From assembly GCA_964523105.1 (NCBI GenBank), contig CAZFZN010000008.1, positions 1 through 64,000 of the forward strand: a stretch of DNA of 64,000 nucleotides, in the 5' to 3' direction. Source of the DNA: V1-33 sp964523105. GTDB lineage: Bacteria; Verrucomicrobiota; Verrucomicrobiia; Verrucomicrobiales; V1-33. The position numbers and the translations under genes were made by a program. Below, piece by piece: positions 1-8,670 of the stretch (positions are counted from its first letter, which is position 1; every line of letters begins with the position of its first letter). The notes below the pieces were generated by a model. It was not told where the DNA came from, searched no databases, and saw nothing but the letters and a program-made list of their open reading frames with translations.

Positions 1-416
1 GGGGAGTCCTTCCTCTCCGCTTATGAATAACGCCGGAACTGGTATCGGACGGCCTCGCTACGGCTCTCTCGCATCTCCGGGCCCCATTGCGCCATTCCGC
101 TGAAATAACATTGACGAAAAATCTCTCGCCGCTAGCCTCCGCGCCCATGTCGCATGTGCCGCCCTGTTTGGCTCATCGGTCCGGCCCCTCAGCGGCGAGG
201 GGCGCCTGCTGCATTCCTCCGCGGGGCGGCGGGCTCGCGGAGGGGCGGCGTCTTTCCATTTCCGCGCGTGCCTTTGCGGATTCTGCGCGTACATTTTGCC
301 TGCGCACCGGTCCCTCAGATTCCTCCGGGTAACCATGCCGCATTCGCATTTGAAAAACCTCAACCCCGCCGATCGACCCTGTAAAAACGGAAGACCGGCA
401 TCAACCACCCCACCAT
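1..416. other. No gene recognised at left edge
   Basis: This stretch holds only short overlapping open frames on both strands. Their translations are rich in Arg, Pro and Ala, as expected for chance frames in GC-rich DNA, and none resembles a known family. I see no convincing promoter or terminator. It is probably the upstream region of the DUF1254 gene at 417, perhaps with decayed sequence. Confidence 0.5.
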
Positions 417-1454
417 ATGAAAACCCTGCTCTCAATTCTCATTCACGCGGCCATCCTGTCCTCTGCAATCTCCCGGGCCGCGGAGGCTCCGGCGGCATCC
501 GGGCAACCAGTCAATGTGGACAACTTCAAGCGCGCCGAGAGTGACCTCTACTTCGCCAAGTTTGCAAAGGACGGTGCGTTCGGGAAATTCAATCATGCCC
601 GCGAACCGGCGCCCATCGACAAGCAGGATGTCATCCGCATGAACCGCGACACGCTCTATTCCAATGCCCTTGCCGATCTCGATGCCGGGCCGGTGACGGT
701 GGTCCTGCCGGACACCGGCGGGCGTTTCATGGCCATGCAGGTGATCAACGAGGACCACTACACGCCGGCGGTGGTCTATCAGGCCGGAAAGCACACCTTC
801 ACCAAAGAGAAAGTCGGCACCCGCTACGTGCTGTTTCTCGTCCGCACCTTTGTCGATCCCAACAGCAAAGAGGACCTCAGCAAGGTGCATGCCCTGCAGG
901 ACACGCTGAAACTGGAACAGGACTCGCCGGGCAGATTCGAGATTCCCAACTGGGACACGGCATCGGCGAAAAAAGTCCGCGACGCCCTCAACAACCTCGC
1001 CGCGGCCAATGGCGGCATCGACTCCGCCCGCATGTTCGGCCCGAAAGACAAAGTGGATCCCGTCCAGCACCTGCTCGGCACCGCCGCCGGCTGGGGCGGG
1101 AATCCGGTGGAGGACGCCTATTACGCCGGGGTCACGCCCGGGCACAACGACGGCAAGACCGCCTATCAACTCACCGTGCGTGACGTGCCGGTGGACGGTT
1201 TCTGGTCGATCAGCGTTTTCAACAAGGACGGCTTCTTCGAGAAAAACCCCCAGAACACCTACTCATTGAATAACGTTACCGCGAAACCGAACGCCGACGG
1301 CTCGGTGACGGTGCGCTTCGGGGGGAAGGACGATGGAAGCCCCAACCGCATCCCCATCACACCGGGCTGGAACTATCTGGTGCGCCTCTATCGGCCACGG
1401 CCGGAAATCCTCAATGGCTCGTGGAAGTTTCCCGCCGCAGAGCCGGTGCAGTAA
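417..1454 (+). CDS. DUF1254/DUF1214 domain protein, exported
   Basis: A 345-residue protein of the DUF1254-DUF1214 family. A signal peptide covers about residues 1-21 (Lys-3, hydrophobic core, Ala-rich end). The N-terminal half carries the DUF1254-like segment with an 'NRDTLYS' motif near residue 77. The C-terminal half is DUF1214-like, with 'DGFWSISVFN' followed by a run ending in 'LNGSWKFP', typical of the end of this family. Members are predicted periplasmic proteins of unknown biochemical role. The gene appears to stand alone; a decayed remnant lies downstream. The family call is firm, the function is not. Confidence 0.88.
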   Translation: MKTLLSILIHAAILSSAISRAAEAPAASGQPVNVDNFKRAESDLYFAKFAKDGAFGKFNHAREPAPIDKQDVIRMNRDTLYSNALADLDAGPVTVVLPDTGGRFMAMQVINEDHYTPAVVYQAGKHTFTKEKVGTRYVLFLVRTFVDPNSKEDLSKVHALQDTLKLEQDSPGRFEIPNWDTASAKKVRDALNNLAAANGGIDSARMFGPKDKVDPVQHLLGTAAGWGGNPVEDAYYAGVTPGHNDGKTAYQLTVRDVPVDGFWSISVFNKDGFFEKNPQNTYSLNNVTAKPNADGSVTVRFGGKDDGSPNRIPITPGWNYLVRLYRPRPEILNGSWKFPAAEPVQ

Positions 1455-1492
1455 TACAGGGGAGATTCCTCTGCGCATACGCCCCGGGGCAA

Positions 1493-1874
1493 ATGCCACA
1501 TCCCCGCCTTTTCGACATCATCCAGGAGATCAAGGAAAACAACGCCTGCACCGACACCATGTGCGCCGACCTCGGAATCATCGGCGCCACAGAATCCGAC
1601 CCCGACCTCGAAACCTTCCGCCCTGGCTTCACCGCCGTCCGCAGCGGCAACACCGTCAAAATCTCCCAGGGCTGGGGCGGCCACCGCCAAATTCCTCGAC
1701 GCCTGCGAAATCATGGTGGACCGCGCCACCGGCACCTTCGTCCCCCTCGTCACCGACACCACCCCCAACCACACCGACCCCGCCCCCCAGCCCCCCCCGC
1801 CCAGGCCATCTGGAAATACAAAGCCATCGACCGCATCGACGACCAGCAGGCGAGTCATCGAGCCGGTTCGCTAA
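1493..1874 (+). pseudogene. Remnant of a small protein gene with two frame changes
   Basis: Frame 2 gives a plausible start (MPHPRLFDIIQEIKENN...) and reads to about base 1680 (ISQGWGG). The sense then continues in frame 3 (ATAKFLDACEIMVDRATGTF, then VPLVTDTTPNHTDPAP), and after a C-rich run at about 1780-1800 it returns to frame 2 (AQAIWKYKAIDRIDDQQ). The three pieces read as one continuous small protein of about 120 residues, so two compensating frame changes have occurred. I do not recognise a named domain. It may be a true pseudogene or the result of sequencing errors at homopolymers. Confidence 0.6.
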
Positions 1875-1898
1875 CACCGGGCCGGCTCCTTCACGACA

Positions 1899-2387
1899 AT
1901 GAAATCCAAGGACTCACCCTTAAGAAAATCCAGTAATGGCTCAAAACAAACTTTCCGTGCATGGGTAGTCTTTTGGACCATCGGAGAAAACAAAGTCAAT
2001 AAAAGCACGGGAACGGTGGTAACCCTGCTCCCCTATCGCTTTGGGATCGACACGGTCCGGATAATTGTTGAAGCGCTGTACGCAGCATACGCACTTCCAT
2101 TCTCAAGACAGGAAGATTACGTCCGGCATCTGGGAAAAAAGCAATCGATCTCGCGAAGGACTTTTGACGGCAAGGTCTCCATCGATAAAAATCCTGGCTT
2201 GATGGCTGTACTTGCAACAGATGTCAGGATCGAAGTTGATTCCAGTGGTTTAAATCAGATTATCTCCTGGACCAACCCTGACACACTGGAGCCAAGCAAT
2301 GAGGAGCCCTATTTCAAAACGGTCAGCACAGGCGCACGCAGAAAATTTCGTTTCAATTACCACACATTGGAACAAGAAAGACTTTAG
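1899..2387 (+). CDS. Hypothetical protein, lower GC than neighbours
   Basis: A 162-residue open frame beginning at ATG 1899, inside the end of the upstream remnant. No domain is recognised and no signal peptide or membrane segment is visible. The composition is basic and mixed, with a C-terminal run rich in Arg, Lys, Phe and Tyr. Base composition is nearer half GC and A/T-ending codons are common, unlike the genes around it, which suggests a separate origin. The first 30 residues look poorly protein-like, so the true start may lie further in. Function unknown. Confidence 0.45.
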   Translation: MKSKDSPLRKSSNGSKQTFRAWVVFWTIGENKVNKSTGTVVTLLPYRFGIDTVRIIVEALYAAYALPFSRQEDYVRHLGKKQSISRRTFDGKVSIDKNPGLMAVLATDVRIEVDSSGLNQIISWTNPDTLEPSNEEPYFKTVSTGARRKFRFNYHTLEQERL

Positions 2388-2447
2388 CTGTCGCCAAGTC
2401 TCAAGCCTTGGATTAGACCAATTCAAACGAACCTGCCGTCAGCACAC

Positions 2448-3278
2448 ATGAGCATGGACGACCCCGACAACGCCGCGCTCGACGCCCTTTGCGTGCGCTC
2501 CTTCAGGCACCCGGAGGTGCGAGTGGAGTTGTGCCGCACGCTGCTGGAGGCGGAGTTGTTCACGCTGATCCCGCAGGGGCCGGTGGACGGGGCGGAGGAT
2601 GGGGAAGAGGTGCAGATGGAGGCGGCGGCCATTCCGCTGATGACGTGGATGCGGGACGGGAAGCCGCATTTTTTCCTGTACACGTCGATGGCGATGGCTC
2701 GGAAGGGGCTGCGCCAGCTGGCGGATCGAGTGCCAAAGCCCACGGTGGCGATCGGCATGGAAGGGCGGCAGCTGCTGACACTGATGAACCGCCCGGGCGT
2801 GTGCATCGTGCTGAATCCCGGAGCAGTGCCATTCGAGCTAAAATTCAACGATGCAGTGCTGGCCGGGATGCTGGATGGGACGATGTTTGCGCCTCCGCCC
2901 ACGCAGCAGGTGGAAGCCTGCATGACGGCGCTGCGGCCGGAGGAGTATCCGCTGAGCTTGGTGCAGCCGGTCTTTGACTATCTGAAGACCCGCCCGGAGG
3001 CACACGCGGCGTGGGTGCTGGAGATGATGGCCGCCCGGGAGCCCGGGGAGCAGCAGTTTGTCTTCGCCCTGCTGACGTCCATGGATGACCCGCGCGAGTT
3101 GCACGATGCGGTGGGCACGGTGCTGGCGATGGTGAACCGGGATGACCGCAAGGGCATGAAGTTTGGCGTGACGTCCTTCGATATCGGGAATGCGGCGCAC
3201 GTGAAGCTGATGCGGAGCTTCGTGCCCTTCTACGCGGCGCCGGGTTATGAGGGGCCAGGGGTGGCCGGGAGCCGCTGA
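2448..3278 (+). CDS. SseB-family protein
   Basis: A 276-residue cytosolic protein matching the two-part SseB architecture. The N-terminal SseB-type domain covers about residues 10-150, with 'FFLYTSMAMA' and a following 'GRQLLTLM..PGVCIVLNPG' pattern. The C-terminal SseB domain covers about 155-265. SseB proteins were named for enhanced serine sensitivity in E. coli, and the N-terminal domain also occurs in proteins linked to type III secretion, but no biochemical role is settled. There is no signal peptide. The UDP-glucose dehydrogenase gene follows after about 70 bp. Confidence 0.75.
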   Translation: MSMDDPDNAALDALCVRSFRHPEVRVELCRTLLEAELFTLIPQGPVDGAEDGEEVQMEAAAIPLMTWMRDGKPHFFLYTSMAMARKGLRQLADRVPKPTVAIGMEGRQLLTLMNRPGVCIVLNPGAVPFELKFNDAVLAGMLDGTMFAPPPTQQVEACMTALRPEEYPLSLVQPVFDYLKTRPEAHAAWVLEMMAAREPGEQQFVFALLTSMDDPRELHDAVGTVLAMVNRDDRKGMKFGVTSFDIGNAAHVKLMRSFVPFYAAPGYEGPGVAGSR

Positions 3279-3350
3279 ATCCCTTGACGCGCGGAGCACG
3301 CCGGGGGATGCGTGGCTTCTGCTATTCACTCACTGCCCGTAACCCCCCGC

Positions 3351-4652
3351 ATGAAACTTACCATTATCGGCTCCGGCTATGTAGGACTCACCACCGGCGC
3401 CTGCTTCGCCCATGTCGGCCACCACGTGATGTGCGTGGACAACAACCCGCAAAAGATCGAGAAGCTGCTGCGCGGCGAGATTCCCATCTACGAGCCGGGC
3501 CTCGAGGAGATGGTGACGAACAATGTGAACGCGGGGCGGCTGAAGTTCACCACGAGCACCGAGGAGGGCGTGGAGTTCGGTGACGTGATTTTCATCGCCG
3601 TGCCGACGCCGCCGCAACCGGACGGCAGCGTGGACCTGCGGTTCATCGAGAAGGTGGCCCGCGAGATCGCCGCCGTGCTCAAGAGCTACAAGGTGATCGT
3701 GGACAAAAGCACGGTGCCCGTGAAGACCGGCGAGAAGGTGACGGATACGGTGAAACGCTACGCGCCGGGCGTGGAGTTCGACGTGGTGAGCAATCCGGAA
3801 TTCCTCCGCGAGGGCTGCGCCGTGGAGGATTTGATGAATCCGGACCGCATCGTGATCGGCGCCAACAGCGACCGTGCCCTGGCGCTGATGCAGAAGGTGT
3901 ATGAGCCGTTCGTGGCGCCGGTGCTGGTGACGGACATCAACAGCGCCGAGCTGATCAAACACGCGGCGAACAGCTTCCTCGCGCTGAAGATTTCCTACAT
4001 CAACGCCGTGAGCGCCATTTGTGAGGCGAGCGGCGCAGACGTGGAGAAGGTGGCCGAGGGCATCGGAATGGATAAACGCATCGGCCGGAGCTTCCTCAAC
4101 GCGGGCATTGGCTACGGCGGTTCCTGTTTTCCCAAGGACATCGCGGCCTTCATCGCCATCAGCGACCACCTCGGCGTGCCCTTCAACCTGCTGCGCGAGG
4201 TGCAGCGCATCAACCGGGAGCAGTTGCAGCGGTTCGTGAAGAACATCCGCGATGCACTCTGGGTGCTGGGCGAAAAGAAAATCGCCGTCTGGGGCCTCGC
4301 CTTCAAAAACAACACGGACGACATCCGCAGCTCGGTAGCGATCGATCTGGTGGAGGCGCTGGTGGCCGAAGGCGCGCAGGTGACCGCCTACGATCCCAAG
4401 GCCATGGAGAACGCCCGGACGCTGCCGCTGGCGGAGAAGATCAAGTTCGCCGACAGCGCGCTCGAGGCCGCGACGGGAGCCGAGGCGCTGGTGATCGCCA
4501 CGGAGTGGCCGGAGTTCGCCCAGGAGGACTTCGCTGAGGTGAAGTCCCGCATGATCGCCCCGCTCGTGTTCGACGGCCGCAACCTGCTCGACCCGGCGAC
4601 GATGCAGGACCTCGGCTTCAACTACCGCGGCATCGGCCGGGCCATGGCGTAG
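3351..4652 (+). CDS. ugd: UDP-glucose 6-dehydrogenase
   Basis: A 433-residue enzyme that oxidises UDP-glucose to UDP-glucuronate with two NAD+, supplying acidic sugars for surface polysaccharides. The Rossmann motif GSGYVG lies at residues 7-12 and the NAD ribose-binding Asp at position 30 (VDNN). Substrate-binding blocks are around 'SNPEFLREG' (147-155) and 'EL.KHAANSFLALKISY'. The catalytic Cys259 sits in GGSCFPKD. Length and motif order are complete for the family. I chose ATG 3351 because homologues begin at the MKLTIIGSGYVG segment; an in-frame ATG at 3312 would add 13 unconserved residues. It fits with the ligase-like gene at 5653 and the deacetylase at 46967 in envelope glycan synthesis. 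Confidence 0.96.
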   Translation: MKLTIIGSGYVGLTTGACFAHVGHHVMCVDNNPQKIEKLLRGEIPIYEPGLEEMVTNNVNAGRLKFTTSTEEGVEFGDVIFIAVPTPPQPDGSVDLRFIEKVAREIAAVLKSYKVIVDKSTVPVKTGEKVTDTVKRYAPGVEFDVVSNPEFLREGCAVEDLMNPDRIVIGANSDRALALMQKVYEPFVAPVLVTDINSAELIKHAANSFLALKISYINAVSAICEASGADVEKVAEGIGMDKRIGRSFLNAGIGYGGSCFPKDIAAFIAISDHLGVPFNLLREVQRINREQLQRFVKNIRDALWVLGEKKIAVWGLAFKNNTDDIRSSVAIDLVEALVAEGAQVTAYDPKAMENARTLPLAEKIKFADSALEAATGAEALVIATEWPEFAQEDFAEVKSRMIAPLVFDGRNLLDPATMQDLGFNYRGIGRAMA

Positions 4653-4723
4653 CCGGGGGCGCGGTCATCGGAAATTAAGGCAAATTCCCGCGCTGGACTC
4701 AGGCAATTCCCTATAAAAAAGTC

Positions 4724-4752
4724 TTGCCGTCCAGGTGCTGAGTTCATAGATT
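4724..4752 (+). promoter_or_regulatory. Candidate sigma-70-type promoter for the pseudopilin gene
   Basis: A TTGCCG box (4724-4729) and a TAGATT box (4747-4752) are separated by exactly 17 bp. They lie about 100 bp upstream of the pseudopilin start in a locally A/T-richer region. Seen by eye; no start-site evidence. Confidence 0.4.
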
Positions 4753-4854
4753 GAGAATGGAAATTCCGTCCGGCGCGAGCCAGCCGGGGTTTCCTCAACA
4801 TAATACCAGACATAATCGAACCCGCGGCTCCCGCCGCACAACCCAACATCATCC

Positions 4855-5523
4855 ATGAAAACACACGCAAAGCGCAGGGGCTTTACCCTGATCGAACTGC
4901 TGGTGGTGGTGACGATCATCGCCATGCTCGCCGGAGGCGCCTACCTTGGCTTCTCCGCTCTGCTCCCGAAATTCCGCTCCAAGCAGGCGGCTACCCAAGC
5001 CAAGACCATCCACGGCTGGCTGGTGGCATGGGCCAATGAACGCGGCGGCAACTTCCCCGAAGGAGAGCAAAGCTCCAACCAGGCCTATCGCGAGCTGTTC
5101 AAGATCAGCGTGGGCGCCGACGAAAAGCAGTTCGCCATCTCCGGCGACGCTTATCACAAAACCGCTCCCAAAGGCGAGCCGGACGGCGACATCGGCCGCG
5201 ACCCGGACTACACCCAGGCGCTGGAACAGGGCGAAAACGCCTTCGCCTACGTCAGCGGACTCTCCAGCAGCGACTCCTCCCGCCTGCCGCTCATCGCCAA
5301 CGGCTTCGGCCCGCAGCCGGGTGTTTGGACCAAGAACAAGAATGAAAAGGGCGGCGTCTTCCAGGGCAAGTACGGCGTCGTGTGCCGCGTCGGCGGCAGT
5401 TCCGTCGCTCACGAACTCAAAGACGGCGAGTTTCAGGTGAAGGAGAAGAGCGGCGGCCAGGAAGTGAATATCTTCAACTCCGGTTTTGAAGACATGAGCT
5501 TCAATGTGCTCAATCCGCAGTAA
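4855..5523 (+). CDS. Type II secretion/type IV pilin-like pseudopilin
   Basis: A 222-residue protein with a class III prepilin leader: basic start (KTHAKRR), then G^FTLIELLVVV, with cleavage by prepilin peptidase expected between Gly and Phe and Glu at +5 of the mature protein. The hydrophobic helix runs to about residue 38. The remainder is a soluble globular domain with no recognised catalytic motif. Such proteins build the pseudopilus of type II secretion systems, and Verrucomicrobiota encode many scattered copies outside any secretion operon, as here. A strong intrinsic terminator follows, so it appears to be a single-gene unit. Confidence 0.88.
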   Translation: MKTHAKRRGFTLIELLVVVTIIAMLAGGAYLGFSALLPKFRSKQAATQAKTIHGWLVAWANERGGNFPEGEQSSNQAYRELFKISVGADEKQFAISGDAYHKTAPKGEPDGDIGRDPDYTQALEQGENAFAYVSGLSSSDSSRLPLIANGFGPQPGVWTKNKNEKGGVFQGKYGVVCRVGGSSVAHELKDGEFQVKEKSGGQEVNIFNSGFEDMSFNVLNPQ

Positions 5524-5553
5524 CCCGCGGCCCCGCCCGCCTGACAGAATCAG

Positions 5554-5589
5554 AACCCGGCTCTCCGCAGTGGGAGCCGGGTTTTTTCT
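5554..5589 (+). terminator. Intrinsic terminator after the pseudopilin gene
   Basis: A perfect 10-bp stem (5554-5563 AACCCGGCTC with 5574-5583 GAGCCGGGTT) encloses a 10-base loop and runs into TTTTTTCTT. It lies 30 bp after the stop codon. Confidence 0.88.
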
Positions 5590-5652
5590 TGGCCTTGCTG
5601 CGGCGCCAAAGACACCAACCTGTGCCCGTCTGAAGCCCCGCACCCCGCCCGC

Positions 5653-7059
5653 GTGACCGACCGCCCGCATCCCTCCCCACCTGCCGCCGGCGCGCTGCGC
5701 CGCCGCGGGCCGGGAGCGCTGGCGGCGCGGCTCGTGCAGTTCTGGCTCTCCGGCGGCATGCTTTTCATCGGCACTGCGGGCTTTCTCGCGGGCTACCTGG
5801 TGATGAACAGCGTGGAACTGCAGTTGCAGTGGCTGCTGGCAACATGCCTGCCGGCGGGCATCGCCGCTCTTGTCAGGCAGCGCGGCGCAGGCATGGCGCA
5901 CGATCCGGTGATGCGCCTCGCGGCGGCGATTCTGGTGTGGAATCTGGGCGTGAGTCTGGTGCGAAACCGCTGGGCATTCGAGGACTTCTACACGTTCGAG
6001 TTCCTGGCCGGCTCGGTGCTGCTGCCGGTGTATCTCGGCTGTGTCTGGCTGGTGTGCCGCACCGGAAGCGGCGAACGCGGCCTGAGACTCACACTTCTGG
6101 CAGCCGGCGGCGTGGCGGCGGTGGTTTCGTTTTTCTACTGGCGGCTGGTCCAGGTGGCGGAGGATCCCGGGACGCGGCTGCGCAACCTGCTGGTGCACGG
6201 CGGCCAGCATCCCGTGGGCACGGCGATGTGCCTCGCCTTCGCCATGCTCGCCGGGGCCACGCTCTACGGAAGTCTTCGCACGCGATCTGCCCGGGCCGGC
6301 ACGCTGGCGCTCCTCGCGGTGATCATGCTCACCGTGATGCTGACGCTGAGCCGCGGGGCGCTGTTCGCCCTCGCCTGCGCCCCGGCGGGTTTTCTCGCCG
6401 CCGCCGCCGCCGCGGCCCTGACAAAACGCCCGCGTGCTCCCTTCACCGCCCCGCTGCGTCAGGCATGGCCCCCGATGCTCACCGCCGCGGCGGTAGCGGT
6501 CGGCTTTCAATTCTTTGGCAACCTGCTGGCACCGCCGCCGCCGCGCCCGGCCGGCCTCCCGCCGGAAGTCAGGGTGGTTCAGCTCGAAAAGCTCAATCAG
6601 GTTCCGCTGCGGGAAATGATCGCGCGCAGGGACACCGGCCGCCGCACCTTCTATCTTGAGGGCCTGCAAATGGTGGACACATGGGACAAGCATCTGCTGG
6701 GCGCCGGCATGTGGGGACCGGAAATCAGGCTGGAGCGCACGCTGGGCATGGATCACTTCCACAGCCTGTTCGTTGCCACCTACATTCACGGCGGTGCCGT
6801 TGGCAGCCTGTTGCTGCTGGCGCTGCTTTACTGCGGCATCCGCCGGGCCCTCGCGCTGGCCCGGGCCGGCGAGCCGCAATGGCTGGCGCTGCTCGCCTTC
6901 GGTCTCGGCGGTTTGATTTTCGACGGTCAGAGCCTCTGCTCGCTGGTGACGCACCCGAGATTCGAAAACCTCATTCTCTGGTTCCCGCTGGTCGGCGCGG
7001 CGGCGCAATGGAGCGCGCGTCAGGAGGGCCGGCAGCCATCCAGCAGCGCGTCAAGATAG
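5653..7059 (+). CDS. O-antigen ligase/Wzy-like polytopic membrane protein
   Basis: A 468-residue polytopic inner-membrane protein with about ten or more hydrophobic segments. The segment 'TLSRGALFALA' (about residues 232-242) and the periplasmic loop ending 'DHFHSLFVATYIHGG' match the O-antigen ligase (Wzy_C) superfamily, where conserved Arg and His residues act in glycan transfer. The large loop at about residues 285-375 is the usual location of the catalytic region. The start is a GTG at 5653, because no upstream ATG is in frame. Whether it ligates or polymerises O-antigen or another glycan cannot be told. Its last 40 bases overlap the 3' end of the convergent prenyl synthase gene. Confidence 0.75.
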   Translation: MTDRPHPSPPAAGALRRRGPGALAARLVQFWLSGGMLFIGTAGFLAGYLVMNSVELQLQWLLATCLPAGIAALVRQRGAGMAHDPVMRLAAAILVWNLGVSLVRNRWAFEDFYTFEFLAGSVLLPVYLGCVWLVCRTGSGERGLRLTLLAAGGVAAVVSFFYWRLVQVAEDPGTRLRNLLVHGGQHPVGTAMCLAFAMLAGATLYGSLRTRSARAGTLALLAVIMLTVMLTLSRGALFALACAPAGFLAAAAAAALTKRPRAPFTAPLRQAWPPMLTAAAVAVGFQFFGNLLAPPPPRPAGLPPEVRVVQLEKLNQVPLREMIARRDTGRRTFYLEGLQMVDTWDKHLLGAGMWGPEIRLERTLGMDHFHSLFVATYIHGGAVGSLLLLALLYCGIRRALALARAGEPQWLALLAFGLGGLIFDGQSLCSLVTHPRFENLILWFPLVGAAAQWSARQEGRQPSSSASR

Positions 7060-8033
7060 CGGGTGATGCCTTCGAGCGCCGCGGCGTGGTCGTTGCCCGG
7101 CAGAATCAGCAGCGCAGTGCGCGCCTCGGCCAGCATGCCCTTCGCCGTCGCCACGGCGCGGCACACGGCACCCGCGTAGTTGGCAATGCCCGCCAGCACC
7201 GTGATGTCGAGCGGCTCCTGGCGCAGGATGAGAGTATTCAACTGCGTGCGCTGGCTCTCCGTGGCGTCCTCCATCAGATAGAGCACGGGCAGCGTGAGCT
7301 TCCCTTTGACGAGATCCGTTCCCAGCGTCTTGCCGGCCTCGGTTTCCTCGCCGCAGAGGTCGAGGCAGTCGTCATATATTTGATAGGCGGTGCCCAGCAG
7401 TTCGCCGTACAGCCGCAGACTTTCCTGGACGGCTTCACTGGAGCCGTTGAGCCATGCCGACAGTTCTGTCGCCGCCGAAAACAGCGCCGCCGTTTTCATG
7501 CGGATGATGCGGAAGTATTCCGGAATGCTGAGCGCAAGATCGAACCGGCGCTGCGTCTGCAAAATTTCACCGCTGCAAACTTCATTCGAAGCCCGCGCAA
7601 TTTTCCGGCTGATCCACGTGCTGTCGAAACTCGCCGCCATTTCCAGGGCATGGGCAAAAAGGCAGTCGCCCAGCAGCACACTCAGCGAGCTGCCCCAGCG
7701 GGCCGTGGCCGTGGGCAGCGAACGGCGCAGTTCCGCTCCGTCCATGATGTCGTCATGCACCAGCGTCGCGAGGTGAATGAGTTCCAGCACCACTCCCAGT
7801 TTCTCGTGATCCGCCGTCGCCTCTCCGGAAGCGCCGCCGGCCAGCAAACTGAGGGCCGGCCGGATGCGCTTGCCGCTCGTGCCCAGCACATACTCCACAT
7901 AGCCCGTCACGGAAGGATCGAAAGCTGCCGACTGTGCCCGGATTTGCTGCTCCACGGAAACCAGCCGATCAGCGATGAGCTGAAAAGGAAACTGTAATTG
8001 GGGCGGGGGAGGTGACTTTGTGAAATTTTTCAC
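7020..8033 (-). CDS. Trans-polyprenyl diphosphate synthase (IspB/HepT type)
   Basis: A 337-residue class I polyprenyl synthase that extends allylic diphosphates with isopentenyl diphosphate, for quinone side chains or other polyprenoids. GKRIRP lies at residues 54-59. The first aspartate-rich motif is DDIMD (94-98) and the second DDCLD (221-225), both needed for Mg2+-diphosphate binding. Two positions before the first motif is a small-residue/hydrophobic segment (LIHLATLVH) typical of long-chain enzymes. Length fits octaprenyl or heptaprenyl synthases. The 3' end overlaps the convergent membrane-protein gene by 40 bp. Confidence 0.93.
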   Translation of the reverse strand: MKNFTKSPPPPQLQFPFQLIADRLVSVEQQIRAQSAAFDPSVTGYVEYVLGTSGKRIRPALSLLAGGASGEATADHEKLGVVLELIHLATLVHDDIMDGAELRRSLPTATARWGSSLSVLLGDCLFAHALEMAASFDSTWISRKIARASNEVCSGEILQTQRRFDLALSIPEYFRIIRMKTAALFSAATELSAWLNGSSEAVQESLRLYGELLGTAYQIYDDCLDLCGEETEAGKTLGTDLVKGKLTLPVLYLMEDATESQRTQLNTLILRQEPLDITVLAGIANYAGAVCRAVATAKGMLAEARTALLILPGNDHAAALEGITRYLDALLDGCRPS

Positions 8034-8204
8034 AAGCTTTTTCTACGACGGGCGGATCACGGTGTCAAAGGAGGAAACCGCGCCGGCAGACTTCCGGGGA
8101 CGGTCAATGCTCGGCTACGCATCCAGTCGTCGGGTTGGATGCCGGTCCACTGCCGGCGGCCGGTCGGCCCTGGAATCAATCCGCAGAGGAAAAGGGAGGC
8201 GAAC

Positions 8205-8420
8205 GAGCCACGGATGGTCACTGATATGCGCGGTTCCACGAATAAACCCGGATTCACTAAACCTGAAAAGAATGTGCAGAGGAAGAAAACCGCAGCCGAC
8301 CGAAGGGAACCGGAGCGCGGCAGAGATAGCCGCAGGCAAACCGGCGAACATTTCCTCTTAACTGATGAGCCAAATGGACACCGATTCACACGGATTTACG
8401 CATGAATTCGGATTCACTCC
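8205..8420. repeat. Degenerate CGGATTCAC-type short repeats
   Basis: At least four imperfect copies of a roughly 10-base word (C-A-C/C-G-G-A-T-T-C-A-C) occur over 215 bp, in an area without genes. Another 'acacggattttg' lies at about 11741. Spacing is irregular, so it is not a CRISPR array. It may be a decayed dispersed intergenic element. Confidence 0.4.
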
Positions 8421-8589
8421 CCGGAGGAGAAATCCCGTGAACACAACTGGCTGAGCATGCGTGTCGATCCGGGTCCATCCAGGGTTCTATTTCCTGATTC
8501 AAATCAAACGGCCTGGCATGGTCGGGCTGACTGGTTTTTGCTGCTGTAAGATCACCCTTCATCCATCTGCTTTGGCCATTCGCCGCAGG

Positions 8590-8617
8590 AACGTGGGAGC
8601 TGCCAATGCTCCACGTT
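8590..8617 (+). other. Inverted repeat upstream of the lipoprotein gene
   Basis: AACGTGG-G-AGC (8590-8600) pairs with GCTCCACGTT (8608-8617), ten base pairs with one bulged G and a 7-base loop, followed by ATTTCTG. It could be an RNA leader hairpin or a weak terminator. It lies 53 bp before ATG 8671. Confidence 0.4.
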
Positions 8618-8670
8618 ATTTCTGAAAATTATGATTGCCCTTCATGTTTCCGGGAGTTATTTCTTTCACT

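Larger units (their letters stand above)
8034..8670. other. Gene-free spacer with degenerate short repeats
   Basis: No credible gene is present; open frames on both strands are short and unlike any family. The middle holds degenerate copies of a CACGGAT/CGGATTCAC-type word: 'ccacggatggtca' near 8208, 'cccggattcac' near 8248, 'caccgattcacacggattt' near 8379-8397, and 'aattcggattcac' near 8405-8417. The 3' part is A/T-richer and carries the hairpin at 8590-8617 ahead of the lipoprotein gene. Confidence 0.55.

Noticed and set aside
4849..7008. 719-codon open frame on the minus strand
   Set aside because: It is antisense to the pseudopilin and ligase-like genes, is rich in Arg, His, Gln and Ala as chance frames are in this DNA, and matches no family.
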